DNA of 64,000 nucleotides, from positions 17,700,001-17,764,000 of the forward strand of contig JALJCS010000004.1 in NCBI GenBank assembly GCA_023055355.1. Direction: 5' to 3'. The notes beneath the pieces were generated by a model. It saw only the letters and a list, made by a program, of their open reading frames with translations. It made no database searches and had not been told where the DNA came from. A program made the translations under genes and the position numbers. Within the stretch, counting starts at the first letter, position 1; every line of letters starts with the position of its first letter. The DNA is from Agelaius tricolor (taxonomy: Eukaryota; Chordata; Aves; Passeriformes; Icteridae). Below, one piece after another: positions 1-12,612 of the stretch.

Positions 1-765
1 AGATGAGTGTGGCCTTCAAGAGAACCTCTAGACATTATCCTAATTCGTTTACCAAAGCGCTTACTGCTAAAGTGAAAGCTGCCTTGTACATAAACAAAAC
101 AACTCAACTCCAATGTGTATCTTTTGAGAGAAAAACCTTAAAAAACTTCTGGTATTTTGACTTTAATAAAACTTCTCTGTGTTTGAACATGTGAAACCCA
201 TATTGAATCTAATCTTATAATTAAGAAAAAAGTGAAACTAATGCAATTATTGTTTAGACTTTTCTTTTGGTATTAAATCTTGCCTGTAATCCTCTTTCAA
301 AACTATCTGATTTGAATTTGTCTCTTACTATGTTTGTATTATAACAGTAAACAAGGTAGAAGACAATAGTCTGATTTATTTTTAATTAGATTCATCAAAC
401 TGATTTAAGTAGAACATACTCAATCATAGGTGTACACAAGGGAAAGGAATGAAGTAACATAGGTTGGCTCCATGCGTACCACAGAACATTAAGCACCAGT
501 TTGCTGAGTTTAAGAACACATGTGAGAACAGTGTTAAAAGCACTAAAAAGTACTTATGAGGTACTGTATCTCCATAAATAGATAGTGAGCAGCCTCCATC
601 ATCTGGAAACTGAGGATGTGCTGCCTCTCTGTAACAGATTCAATAGCTGAGGTATAATGAGTAGGTTCTAGTGCGGTCAGCGAAGTGATGTCTTTTGGTG
701 AACTGCCACTGTGAACCTTGAAAATGTGTATTGCAGCATTAGGATCTCCACAGTGAATCACAGGT
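1..765. other. Unassigned AT-rich single-copy DNA
   Basis: I see no repeat family, RNA gene or credible exon here. The open frames on either strand are short (up to 72 codons), carry no recognisable domain, and are what stop-codon spacing in AT-rich DNA would give by chance. Confidence 0.6.
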
Positions 766-893
766 TAACGACACTGCCATAAACAAGCTTCAGAGCACAG
801 ATACTTGTAATACTCCTTGGTGGGTTTATATAAGGCTTACTTCTTCTTAGGGGCTTTGAGGAATCCAATAAATCTTTACTAAATTTCAGGAAA
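766..893 (+). mobile_element. Possible decayed LTR tail
   Basis: A TATATAA box lies at 826-832 and is followed by AATAAA at 867-872, within a 20-mer (867-886) that differs at one base from the 20-mer holding the polyadenylation signal of the CpG-rich LTR at 59442-59461. A core promoter followed closely by a polyadenylation signal is the arrangement of an LTR U3-R-U5. I cannot find matching ends or a target duplication, and upstream sequence does not align by eye with the 59 kb element. It may be an old relative of that LTR, or a coincidence in AT-rich DNA. Confidence 0.25.
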
Positions 894-3800
894 AACTGGT
901 TTATTTTGAAGTTTTATAACTGATGTTACTGAAGGTAACACAAAATATTTACAAAGGCTATGATTTGTCATCAGAAGGGAAAGTTATTAACAGCTGAAGC
1001 ATCCATAGCATGTCTATAAATACAGATATGTATATTTTTATTTACTTCCCTCTGTCAAGCCCCATCAAAATAGTGGGTGGCCAAAGTTTCCCTTCATATC
1101 ATTTTTCTGCCTTTTCTGCCTTACTAATATGTGACAGTGTGAAGGTGATCAGAGAGTCTCTGTTAGCCCTTTCATTTTTCACTTTTAGAAACTTTTATAA
1201 CAAAAAATAAAGCAAAGACATTCAGATTTTCCAAAGTAGCCTTTCATTTTGGATACCTCAGTGCCTACATCATAGGTATCTGTGATACTTTGAGAATCTT
1301 CACCATCAAATTACAGCTCTTTCTGGAATGCCTGGCAGCAATACTTGAAGTCTCACCTACTGCCCTGTGACAAAGCTTTGATTACCTATTTTCCTTTTGC
1401 TGTTTTGCTGTAGGGAATACAGAACATGCAACACATTCTCCTGAGTTTTAATTTTGTTTGCTCAAAGTTGTACAGCATTTCATCAAAGTACAACATTTAA
1501 AGTACTTGCTGAAAGGTCAGATAAAACCCCAGCATTTTATATTTAAGCAAATCCCACATTTATCTCATATTTAAATGTAAAGTAAAATATGGTAAAAGAC
1601 TTCTGTGCCCTTCCAACTCTTCTGTGACACATTCAACTCATATGGAGCCAATTAGATACCCTGCATGGCAAATGTGTTATTCTAGCAGATACAGCTGTGC
1701 TGCTCAAAGAAGCCTATGTTAATGGCTTTTGCAGAAGTTGGAACACACTATGGGAATGTTATCCTAGTCAATGAGGAGTTCAAGACTTCCTCAAAAAATA
1801 TTAATGAAAATTGCTGTCCGGAGATTTCCCAAAAGATTTGAAGACTTTTCCCCTCCTCTACTAAAACAGTCCCTGAAAAACTGCAGACCTTGCAGTGTTC
1901 AGAATCAAGAAAATACTCAGCAGATGCTGTTTCTGTCCCAAAGTGAGAAGTTCATGGCTTTTTTGTTTTTGGCAGCCCCCATCCTGTGTTCATGGAGTTC
2001 ACACAGCCTTCCTGAAAGGGTGATCTGAGGTGGAGGGGGTGCCGTGGGGGACGACACACACCAGCCCTGAGAGAAAGCTCAACTTGTCCTGCTCCTCAAG
2101 CCTTCCCACCAGCCAACATACTCAGTGCTGCTGTGCTGGAACTCTAAAGAAATGCTCATTTGGTCTATGGCAAACCTTGCTGTCAGTAAAAATTAAAGCA
2201 AAGCATCTGGTGAAATAATGGCAACGTCTGATGTTGCACCCCAAGCACCTGCTTCATGCCTCCCCTCAGCATAGAAAGCTCGGCCAGGCCTTTGTAGTAT
2301 AGCAACTTCAGTGCAAATCTTCAGGCATAGATATGGATTGGGTTTGAGCACATAGATGAAGGCTGGGTAGTGACACAATATTCCCAGGAAGGAGACTAAC
2401 AGTCTTGGTTTGGGGACAGAAATGATGGAGAGCAGGTCCTCATATGTTATTCTAGTCAGTCCAGCAGTCTCAGTTTTGCTGTGCTCTTCACAAGAGTTTA
2501 TTTTCTGATTCCTCACAGGAATGCCAGCTATCCAAATGATTGTGGCATATCCTGTGATGCTGTGTGTACATTCCTGTGAGACCTTGTACTGCATTGTAGA
2601 GACATACAACACTAACTCAAGGATTCTACATCATTTGGTTTAGGCACACACTGAAATGTGCTGGAGAACAACCTTAATATCCAGCGTCCTAAGTGGTTAC
2701 CTGGCTTGTAACATCACAGTATGGTAACCTTTAGCCATTTTGGCAGTTTCTTCTTTTCTGAAAATTACTTTAAATTTTCTCTAATTACATTTTGAGGTGA
2801 GAATGAGGAACCACTCTCAGGGATCTTCGTATTTAAGAGCTTTGATTTCTTCCTCTACAATGACATAAAAAAACCTTACACTCTAGTAAGTGCTGTAACA
2901 GGCATATTTTGCCTTGCATATCTATGCAGAGACACACATCTTTTTTTTTTTAATGGATGTCAAAGTAAGTCTGGGATGGTATAAATGTGACCAGGAATTT
3001 CCCCTTTCAGTTTTCTTTTCTGTCATATGACATCTCTGGGAAGCTCTTGGACTGCCGATCAAAATAAAACTCCCAAAACTTACTTGTGACATGATATTTG
3101 TTTTCCATCCTTTTTCCCCCAAAATTATATTCTAACAGTTATTATTATTTTTGCATTTCAGTATCATCTGCATGCAGAAACACAAAAGATACCCAGCAGT
3201 GTTTTCTCTGCTTGAAGTGATCTAGCACTGCTTTGGAGCAGTAACTGCTCCAATTTAGTCCAGTGGAGTACTGCTTGATAGTCAATTTATTCAGTACAGA
3301 AGAAATTAAAGCCTTGCATTACAGCCCTGAAGCCAAAGATAAGCTGTACAACGCATCTTGCAGAAATTCACATGTGCACAAGGACACACATGCAGGGAGT
3401 GAAATCCTGTGATGGTACTTCTGATCCATATATGGGTTTGAAAAGATCTATGCTGCTTCTGAAAATTTGACCTAAGTTTTCTTTCAAGATGAAAAATTAA
3501 TGTTATCACAATGCTGACTGATCTTCTATTAGGAAAAAAAAATCAAAGTGGAAACAGTCATGCCATTTCTCAGAATTGTGATTTTCTTGATGGTGATACT
3601 TCCATGATAGTAACACTTTGTAAAAGTGTGTAAAATCCTGAAGCTTTTACTTCATATTTTGAAATAAGACTTCCTGAAGAATCTGATTTCTTTTTTTTTT
3701 TCAGTATTTGTAACTATCTTTTTAGAAGTAATAGATTATGTAAAAACTAAGCTATTTTAAAGCAAATCAAGTGACAAAAGGTTATAGCAAACCTCTGTTG

Positions 3801-6800
3801 AACACAGAGAATTAAATGGATAACTCAAATGATCTGGTCTTTTTCCTCCAACACAATATCAGCCACTGAGACAGTTCAAGAACACACTGTAATTCCCAGT
3901 TTAAGTGGAGAGGATGAGTTCAGAACTGTATCATTTAGCAAGAAGAAAATGGCCAGTCATGTACTACAGTCTGGTATATGTTGTCTCTAAAGCTGCTTAC
4001 AAATCATACATTTCCAAATAGTTATCTCTGTCTGCTAGTGGTTCGTGTGGCCTGAATTGAAAAGAAATTGCTTGCATATGGATTTTATCAGATATTTTTG
4101 ATCTTCCAATAGGCATGGACGACAACAACAAAAAAACCTGTGGACTTTTCAGATTGCAATGGGAAAAACACAGACTGTATCTGTAAATATAGTGTGATAC
4201 ACTTTTGATTTACTGACTTGGTTCTCCAGGCCCAGTTTCCACTAAAGGAAAAACCTATAAGAATAAATATTCTTTCATTTTGACATATGAAGCTTAATTG
4301 CCATAGAAAACAGTATCCAAAAGATGTAGAAATAGAGTGAGCTCTAGCTTTTCCTTCAACAGTTTTTTTACACTTCTTATTGATTCAAAACTCACAGAGA
4401 GATTCATCACACCATTAAAAAATGCACTTTTTTGCACTACTTTCTACTTTCCTTTATACCAAAGGAAGAGTTTAAATTCACCAAAACACTTCTGCTGCGT
4501 TGCACAATGAAGCAAGCACCATAGCCAATAAAAATTCAGGTTTTATCTGTGATGTTTTCAGTCCAATGCAGATTTGAAAGCTTTGAGACCCAGTAGGGAA
4601 AGGTGGAGGGTGCCTGTAAGGAAACCATGGCTGTCACTGCCCAAGGAAGTGATGCTTCCTGTCCCCCCACATGTGAAGGGAGGGAGAGGACATGCCAGTC
4701 ACTGTGATGCCTCCAGGCAAGATCGAATGCTGCTGAGGTATATCCAGCTTATGCTCCAACAAATCAGTATTTCCCTAACCATCTCACAATTAACTATGAA
4801 AAAACCATAGTAGGTACTTTATCTCTACATTGTGTCAGGAAAAGAAATGTGGTCTTAAGTTGTTTCAGTCATTGCATAGAAACAGGTCCATCAACAGCAA
4901 GAGTCAGCCTGTAAAACAACCAGCACAGGACCCAGATGCTCTGCCAAAGGTCATAGCCTGAGCAAATGTCATGTACGACATGGCAGACTCTTCTTTCCAT
5001 AACCCTGTTTTTCTTCTAATTTTTCTTGATTTTTTCCAGACTGCTCCTTAGCTGTGGCCATAAACTGAAGGGTGGCCTACAACTGGGGATATGTTGAGTC
5101 AGAAGGACATACTTCTTTCTCACTTATCTTGGGCAGAGGTCAGAGGACCTGTATGTGTCAAGCCATACATGCAGAGTGCATTAAGGTATGACATATGTAC
5201 AAATAAATATGTTATCCTCTGGTTCCTGTTCATGCTCCTCTGGACAGGAAGAAGCACAGCACAGCTATGTGCAGCAGTCAGGATTCACTTCTCCGGAAAT
5301 GCCTCGTGCCTTTTCTTTTACACTTTCTCATGCAGAGCAGGAATTTCTTTCATGTCCCTTTTATATCCTTGTCCCTCAACTACAACACTATTCAATTAAG
5401 ACATCTGGCACCCTGTTTACCCTGGGGAATTTTGCTGTGTTATCTTTTAATGTGGTTTTTTTTTAGTAGAAACAGTGGCTGATTACATGTATGTTGTTGC
5501 CACATGTTAAGCCTACTTGTTAGTGACTATTGCTTCATTAATATTTCTAGTGCCTTTGTATGCAATATTATGACATCATCCTTGCCTCTTCTCATGTGCT
5601 GGTTTAATTAAAGCATTTGTTTGCTTTACGGTTATTACTTCCTGTACCAGGAAACCAAACACACTCTAAAGAGGTTAACAATGGATTCAAAGTTGTCCAT
5701 ATGCAGCTTGAGGGAATAATTTTTAAAAGTCTATTAAAGGGATAGGAGTAGTTTCCTATATATTTCTTCTATTCCCTGGAAGGTAGTAATTCGATTGTCT
5801 GGCTTTATCTGCTGCATATGCTGATATTTGTTTACACTGGCTGTTTGCCTAAACAGTTCAATTTCCTAGCTTTCCAGCTCAAGAATAAACCTAATGATAC
5901 TCTACAGTGTGCCCCACTGCAGCCAAAGGAATATCTCAATTACTGAACTCAGCTGGAGAAATTCCAGCAAAAAATCAAATCCTTTTAAACCTTCAGAGTA
6001 CAGTTACAGACCCACAACTGTGCAGGAAATCCCCCTGCATGTAGATCCCACTGAAAACACCTGGCACCCAGCAGTCAGAGTGGTTTTGGAATGATGAACT
6101 TTTTTGCCTACCCTTGCCTAGGAAAGCCATTGCCCCAGCTCTGAGGGCTGCCAGTGATTGTGCCTGTGGCTGATCATCAGAGAATTTAGGGCAGGATTTA
6201 AGGTCACACAATCTCTCAGAGAGTAAGCAGGCACTAAGGAAGCCAGGGGGTTTGCCCCTGCCTTGGCCTTCTCTGGGGTCTTGATGGCTGCAGGGGATCA
6301 TTGTAAACTTCACTTTGTCTCTCCATAGCTTGGAGGTCACACTTGTCAGAGAGCAAAGAGCAGGGCATGGGTTCTTCCAGCTCCACCAGAATAGCACTGG
6401 CACAGAAAAAACATTAGGACAAAAGGTTCAGTGCTCTCCTCCTCAAAAGAAAATTACTGTGGGAGAGACAGCCCAGTGACCCTCACAGGAGCATCAGTGG
6501 AAAGCTTCTGTTTCAGGGCATAACTCACACCACAGATATCAGGGACTGTGCACCCATACCAGGACATTTGGCTGCTGTTACTGGCTGGTCCAGGAACCCC
6601 ATATATCCTGCCTGAACATGCCACTGGGGTTTATTTTCACAAGGATGAGCTGATCAGCTATGGAGGGTTGAACATAAATGAAATGCAGCCTTCAGCCAGG
6701 ATCCTAATGAGCCACAGCTGGCTGCTGGTCTGAAGGGTTAGCATGTGCTCTAATTACATCATGATGGAACATTCTCCCTGACGTGTCACTATTCTGCTAT

Positions 6801-7960
6801 TAGTACATAGAGCACAACTAGGAAAAAATGGATCTGATAACTTGCTAATTCATCACAATAAAGTAAATTACAGAAGCACCAATTACTCTCACAACACACA
6901 GAGATGTCCCTGAGATCCAGCCTTGTAATCATCTGTTGAACTGAGGCAGCTAGGACCAGGGAGACCTAAGAATCTACTGCTGGGGAAAGGAGTATAGGGC
7001 ATCAATTGTCTCTCCCATGTGCAAGATCAATGACCAGAGAAAAGGGTCCCCAGCAATCCTGACTCTGGCAGCTGTGGCTATGTCTCCAAGCCAAACCTAA
7101 ATTTCGATCCTCTCCCAGCCTGTGGCCTCCGAAGGGTTTCACTGCACCTTTTATTTATTCAGAGACTTGTGTAAGGCCTGGACCAAGAGATGAGAAAAGG
7201 TAGTGGTCCAGAAAAGCTGCCACTAAAAAAATGTAGTAACAGTGGCAATTAATACTGGAGCACCATCTACTGTCTACTAAATATCTATTAACACATGTGT
7301 TTAAGCACCTGTCCTGCACGTGCACCAAAACCTCTCTCCGACCACCTTCCTCTGATCTGACTTTTCTGCCTGCCTCCTAGATCTGGTCTCTGGTAGGAAG
7401 GATGGCCATCTTCTTAGATCAGGCACATATGCGTGTACCTCTGACTGAGGACTTGGAGAAAGCAAGGTAGAGATGAGCAATATCTGATAAGCAGGGAATG
7501 AAGCTGGGCAGGACTGAAGCAAGGCAACCTGCCATCAAACCCAATAGGTGTCTGATCAGAAAGAACAGCCCCACATTTACAAGGACAATTGTATCAATCT
7601 CTCACCAAGAGAGACTAACATAAAAGCGAACATTCTCCAGAATTCTCTGTGAGGAAAAGCAGCATTATTTCTCCTCATCTTTCTGCAGGGCAATATGGAG
7701 ACAAGACAAGGAACAAAAGAAAATTTTCCAGACCAGCATTTCAGACTTTCCAAAAGTTCTGGCAAATATTGTAACACCAATTAAACTGCATCCATTAAAA
7801 CTATTGTACTAATTACAGCAATATTTCACAACTCAGGTCTTTTGGCAATGACAGTGGTAGAAGTTTAGGAATGTAAAACAAACGTTTGATCTAAAGTACC
7901 ATGACCTATGGTCCTAAATGTCAGTCTGTAATGCTTATCTTTCACCTTCTGATTACAGGA
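894..7960. other. Unassigned single-copy DNA, no gene seen
   Basis: About 7 kb with no recognisable exon, RNA gene or repeat. The longest frames are a 139-codon minus-strand frame at 2193-2612 and a 136-codon minus-strand frame at 5993-6403. Neither shows a domain, low-complexity structure or splice context that I recognise. Short poly-T runs occur at about 2940-2951 and 3691-3701. Most likely this is intronic or intergenic sequence. Confidence 0.55.
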
Positions 7961-8040
7961 AAATAGAGAGGGGAGACAATGAGGCTACGGAGAGAGAAGA
8001 AAAAGGAGAGCGAAAGAAATTGTGGCTAACAAAGTTGAAA
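7961..8040. repeat. Purine-rich tract
   Basis: The plus strand is dominated by A and G (runs such as GAGAGGGGAGACAATGAGG and AGAGAGAAGAAAAAGGAGAG) with few pyrimidine interruptions. A second purine block follows at about 8196-8267. Such tracts are common in vertebrate non-coding DNA. No exact repeat unit is present, so this is a composition feature and not a microsatellite. Confidence 0.6.
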
Positions 8041-10393
8041 ATCAAGAAGCAAAACTATAATAAAAGTAATAAAACTGATAAAAAGTATGACTTTTGACTA
8101 CGCATGACTACATAATATAGAGAAAAGTGTTGAGAGAAATCTATAGCTGCAAGAGAGGAGTGGAAGAATGATTTGTGAGAAGCAAAGTATGGGAGAAGAT
8201 GAACGGGGGAAAAAAATTAATAATGAATGTACAAAATGTGTTAGAAAAAAAAGGAAAAAAGGAGGACCTAATTTGTGTAATATAGCAAACAAATTGCAAG
8301 TATTTAAAATGAAGTATTCTGCTACTCCATTAGATCAGAAGTGTATGTGTTCAAATTCACATAGGACAGAAATATAAGGTTTACTCTCTCAAACATACAT
8401 TTCACTGCCTTCTTTAGCCACCTTCAGATAAAAATATTAAAAACCTACAAAACTTGTTTCATGGGCCTTCTTGAAGTTGTTTTGGGTTTTTTTAACAGAG
8501 TTGCATCTGCACATATGAGGCTGTGAAATGACTGAGGTTATCATCCTGGGTTATTACAGTGTGGACTCTCCAGGAGAACTCTAAATATTTTCTGTAATAT
8601 CTACCTTCAGCAGAAGCATTACAGTCTAGAATTCTGGATGCAAGAGTCAAGAAACAGGCAGAATTTTTTTCCCAACACTTCTAGAGAAACAAGGTTCCTG
8701 GCCCATCTCTCTGCCCAGAAGAGAAGCCCTGTGCACACTCAGAGGGACAGTAGCTCCTCTGTTTCACATTTTGAAAGTTTAGGCTGTTCTTACAATTTCC
8801 ATTTTGTTCTGTAAAACAGTTGGTTACTGTTGAAACAAGTGAGTGTTTTATAATTGCCTTCTGTGGATTTGACCCTTGGAGTGTATTTGGAGAACAAGAT
8901 GTTCCAAACTTGCTGCAGAAAAGAGTTGCACCAAACAGCCACTCTCCAAGATTTTCCAAACAAAAAAGTGTTTACAAATTTATTGGAAAAAGATAGCATT
9001 TTGCTGCTCCTCCAGTTTTCCCCCTTGTATTTCTAAAGACCTTGCTCTTAAATGCCATCAATAGCCTACTGGAACTTGTGCTTTTTTGTTTGCTGGTCCA
9101 GAAACGTCACAGGAATTTGTTGGGCTGTCTCTGAAAGTGCTGACAGAAGGCAGGGATGGGAGGGGTAGAGGGTGGCTGCAGGAAGTTGAGGTCTAGGACA
9201 AAAAGCCTGATCTCTCTCTATCAGATGGAGGCAGAAGAGTAATGCAGCAATTTGGCATTAATTCAATGTGGCTGAGAGCTCCTGCTGGGAAACCCTCTGA
9301 GATCAGAGCTATGTGGTACTTGACACAGTTTTTTTCTACATGTATTTTATCATGCTGTAAATGTAATTTATTTAGTTTGGAAATATAACTATACTGCATA
9401 ATCTTCCAAATAAATGCAATGGGCTTTCTTTCTTTGGGAACTTGATTTCTATTAAAAAAAGACAGTTTTAAGGCTGACTATTTCTTGGTTCTCTCTTACT
9501 CTCTTGAAAACTGATGCTGTGCCTCTTCAGAGAGTACTTTTTTGTGTAAAGCAGCACCAGAAAAGAATCTTACCAGACAAAGGATGTAGAGGTTTAGACA
9601 AGATCTGTTCAGGGGCTTAGCTCATTAGCAGCAGCAGCAGCAACACAAAATGCAAAACCTCTTGTCAAAGAAAGGTCATCTGAAGGTGGCTGGATTTAAA
9701 GAAGAACATGTCTGTCTCTTCTTCAGCCACCCTCACACATCACTCTGGCATGGACTGCTGTAGATAGATGTTGGCTTCTTCAGATAAAACATCTATCATC
9801 ATGCAAATCAGAGCAACCAGTGACACCTTAGATCTCAATAATTCTGTTATTCACACATGCAGTTTCATCTGCTTTGGGTCAAGAAGTGGCATCAAAAATA
9901 TGCCTTGGATCAAAAAAATGTTTGGGGATGGTGGAATGCATGAACATACATGATCACCTTCTCCTAGTATATCACACATCTGAGTATGATGAACTGCTAT
10001 TTGATTGACATAATTCTGTAGGGTTATTGCTCATAGTGGCACAATAAAATTTGGAAATTATGTAGTTTTCCAACTAATAAACTAGGATTTTAAATTTAAA
10101 TATTTAGATAACCAAATATTTGGCTAGCTACAAATGTCCCCATCCACATTTCTGAAAATTGATTTTGACTTTTAGTCCAATTATATGGTACAAGATTACC
10201 ATGTGAAATTGATGCCAGCAACATCTTTCTCAGCTTGGTCTCACTGTGCTTAGGGCTATGATATTTCAAAAGTAATGGCATAATCTCAGGCTCTTGGGAC
10301 ACTTACAGTGCTAAACATGGAGCCTAATTAAGTGACCAGGACTGGATTTCTAGATAGCATAAGATATTTATCCATCCATATGAAGTACTTTTC
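8041..10393. other. Unassigned single-copy DNA
   Basis: No exon, RNA gene or recognisable transposon. A short (GCA)5 run lies near 9630-9643. The open frames are under 95 codons and overlap one another on both strands without recognisable homology. Confidence 0.55.
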
Positions 10394-11150
10394 ATCATAG
10401 AATCACATCAGAGATTGGTTAAAGCTGGAAGATAATCCACACATCCCACCATGCACACCTTCCACCAGATCAGGTTGCTCAAAAACCTATCCAACCTGGC
10501 CTTAAACACTTCCAGGGATGAGGCATTCACAACTCCTCCAAGAAAACTGCTCCAGTGCCTCACCTGCTGCACAATGGAGTCCTTCTTCCTATTATCTAAT
10601 TTAACCCACTGTCTTTTGGGTTACACCTTCTCCTATCACTCCATGTCTGTGTAAAAAGTTTCTCTCCAGCTTTCTTGTAGGCCCCCTTTAGGTACTGTAA
10701 TGACACTGCCAGGTCTTCTTGGAGACTTCTCTTTTCCAAGTTGAGTAACCCCAGTTCTCTTGGCCTGTCTTCATTGCAGAAGTTTGTCCCCATCACCAAC
10801 AAAGACGTTAAAGAGCACTGGTCCCAGGACTGACCCCAGGAAACACCAATCATCAATGGTCTCCACTTTGACATCGAGCTGCTGAGTTCAGGTCTTTGAA
10901 TGTGTTCATCCAGACAGCTTCTTATCCACCAAATGCTCATCAAACCCAAGGCTCTCCAGTTTAAAGACCAGGCTGTTGTGTGGGAGGGTGCCAAATGATT
11001 TGCACAAATCCAGGTAGGTGGTGTCAGCTGGCCTTCTCTCATCCACCAGGGCTGTAATCCTGTTGTGGAAGGATACCAAATTTGCCAGACATAATTTTCC
11101 CTCAGTGAAGCCATGACAGCCTGTCACCAACCATTTTTTTACATACTGTT
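10394..11150 (-). mobile_element. CR1 LINE, 5'-truncated, internally deleted
   Basis: Read on the minus strand this is the 3' part of a CR1 non-LTR retrotransposon. The terminal ATCATAGAATCAC signature is at 10394-10406 (reverse complement of the CR1 3' end). It is followed by the well-known CR1 stretch ending in the TTTCTTGTAGGCCCCCTTTA segment near 10669-10692, and then ORF2-derived sequence up to about 11150. Compared with the CR1 copy at 16.5-18.5 kb, about 490 bp is missing around 10775-10800: the landmarks CCTGTCTTC and AAGA(T/C)GTT are about 39 bp apart here and about 532 bp apart there. That deletion removes the region coding for RT motif C. The copy is dead by truncation, deletion and frameshifts. 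Confidence 0.92.
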
Positions 11151-11163
11151 TCCTTTTGCACAT
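10596..11163 (-). pseudogene. CR1 ORF2 reverse transcriptase remnant
   Basis: Two overlapping minus-strand frames (10906-11163 and 10596-11114) carry CR1 RT protein sequence. The first holds the fingers/palm segment with HGFTEGK-like sequence, then LANLVSFHNRITALVDE and YLDLCKSFGTLPH. This corresponds to motif A, where the first Asp of the LINE pattern is kept but the AFD Asp has become Gly. The second frame carries SMSKWRP and then jumps directly to ELGLLNLEKR- and YLKGAYKKAGEKLFTQ-like sequence from the C-terminal end of ORF2. The jump marks the internal deletion. In an intact CR1, ORF2 encodes the endonuclease-RT used for target-primed reverse transcription. This remnant cannot function. 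Confidence 0.88.
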
Positions 11164-12528
11164 TTATGGTGCTTGTGTTTCCACCTCCTGTGTGGACAAA
11201 CTTGCAGTACTTGCAGAGTAAAGTACTCAAATTGAAGATGGGAGATTCCTGTCTTTGCCAAAGTACTGGGTACCAAACTCCTGAAATCCCAATGTACACA
11301 GTACGTATTCAGCAGCGCTTGTTCAGATTGTGCACTTGCGTGAGGACTTGACATGGTGGGCAAACACAGATTGCCATGAGGTGATCAAATATTCCCTCAG
11401 AGGTGTCTGTGGGTGAGCAGTTGTGGAGTAGAGCCTCACTACAAAACCATGTGGCTATTTTCTCATCCGCAAGGGCATAATGGGTGGAGTGGTGGGAAGA
11501 GCGGGTACTGCAGATCCTTTCCCTGTGCTTTCCCACAGGAGCTGGTGGGGAGTGCAGAGACAGATGAGCACGTGAAGCTGAGGAGTGGTTAGAGAGATAA
11601 TCTGTCTCACAGACTTACAATGGATACCAAAGTCTAGGGACAGTAATTTTGTTCCCACGGTGGCCCTGCATGTACTAAGTTAAAGACTAATGCAAGCTTC
11701 TCCTTAAAAACTTTCAGTGAGGTTGGGTTTGTCTTAGTATGTTCACCTCCTTCCCATTGTTCTCATGGACATCTGACAGCAGTCTGCATCTGTTTCCATG
11801 ACATAGGTCACAGTATGTGTCATGGGGAGACAAGTATAGGACATAGTACAAAAATAGTCTTGTAGTTATTCTTCAGGAAGATCATGTTTGTTGTGTAAGT
11901 TTCTCAGCTCTCATAGGAAATTGCTGGGGTTTGTTGTGTGTGTTTGTTTTGTTTTGGTTTTTTATGAGTACATCTGTTTAGCATGTGAATTTCTAAATTA
12001 CAAAATTAAATAAAGCACAGGGTTAACCCATGTGAGGCTGTAAGTCTGTGGGTCCTTAGGAAGTGAATTTTGACTTGCTTCAGTTGTTCTGCTCTGTAGC
12101 AATGACTATTTCCATGTGGCTCTTTAGATATGATCTGAAAACACAGAAATGTGGAACTGAGATCAGCATGATCTGCAGCTTTATACCTCTCTCTCAACTG
12201 TACTTCAAAATGGTTAGATTTAGAGAGACATCTTCAGCAGCTGAAGGGAGTATAAATGATCAGTAAATAGAAATAAACACAGGAAAAAACGCAAGTAACT
12301 ATTTTTTGGGTCACACATAGCTTGATGATTGAGACAAGCTCAAAGCATGAGTTTGCAGATAGCACTAATGCCATAGCTGCAGTTTGGAAGATGACACTTC
12401 TACACCTGAACTGTGTCCATGCAAAGCCAAGGATTCTCTGGACTGTGCATCCAGTTGCTGTGTGTCTACTCTCTACCCTCTGTGGCGTGACAGATACCCA
12501 GCCACAGATTCACAGCCCATGGAGAGGC
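11151..12528. other. Unassigned DNA between two CR1 copies
   Basis: No recognisable gene. The part from about 11166 to 11660 is somewhat richer in G and C and has overlapping short frames on both strands, but none resembles a known protein. It could be a more decayed upstream part of the neighbouring CR1, which I cannot demonstrate. Confidence 0.5.
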
Positions 12529-12612
12529 CATAGAGTCACAGCTAAGTTGGAAGAGACCCAGCAGGATCATAGAGCCAAAACCATGGCTCTGCATACCACA
12601 ATCCCCAACCCC
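12529..12612 (-). mobile_element. CR1 3'-end fragment (X/J-like)
   Basis: The sequence ATAGAGTCACAGCTAAGTTG and the following GGAAGAGACCCAGCAGGATC match, with decay, the reverse complement of the CR1-X/J type tail (AGTTGGAAGGGACCCACAAGGATC pattern). Only about 80 bp is recognisable, so the subfamily call is tentative and the fragment may extend further left or right in a more degraded state. A 137-codon plus-strand frame (12322-12735) runs across it and is probably a chance frame. Confidence 0.65.

Noticed and set aside
2193..2612. 139-codon minus-strand open frame.
   Set aside because: No domain, signal or codon pattern that I recognise. In 64 kb read in six frames a frame of this size is not surprising.
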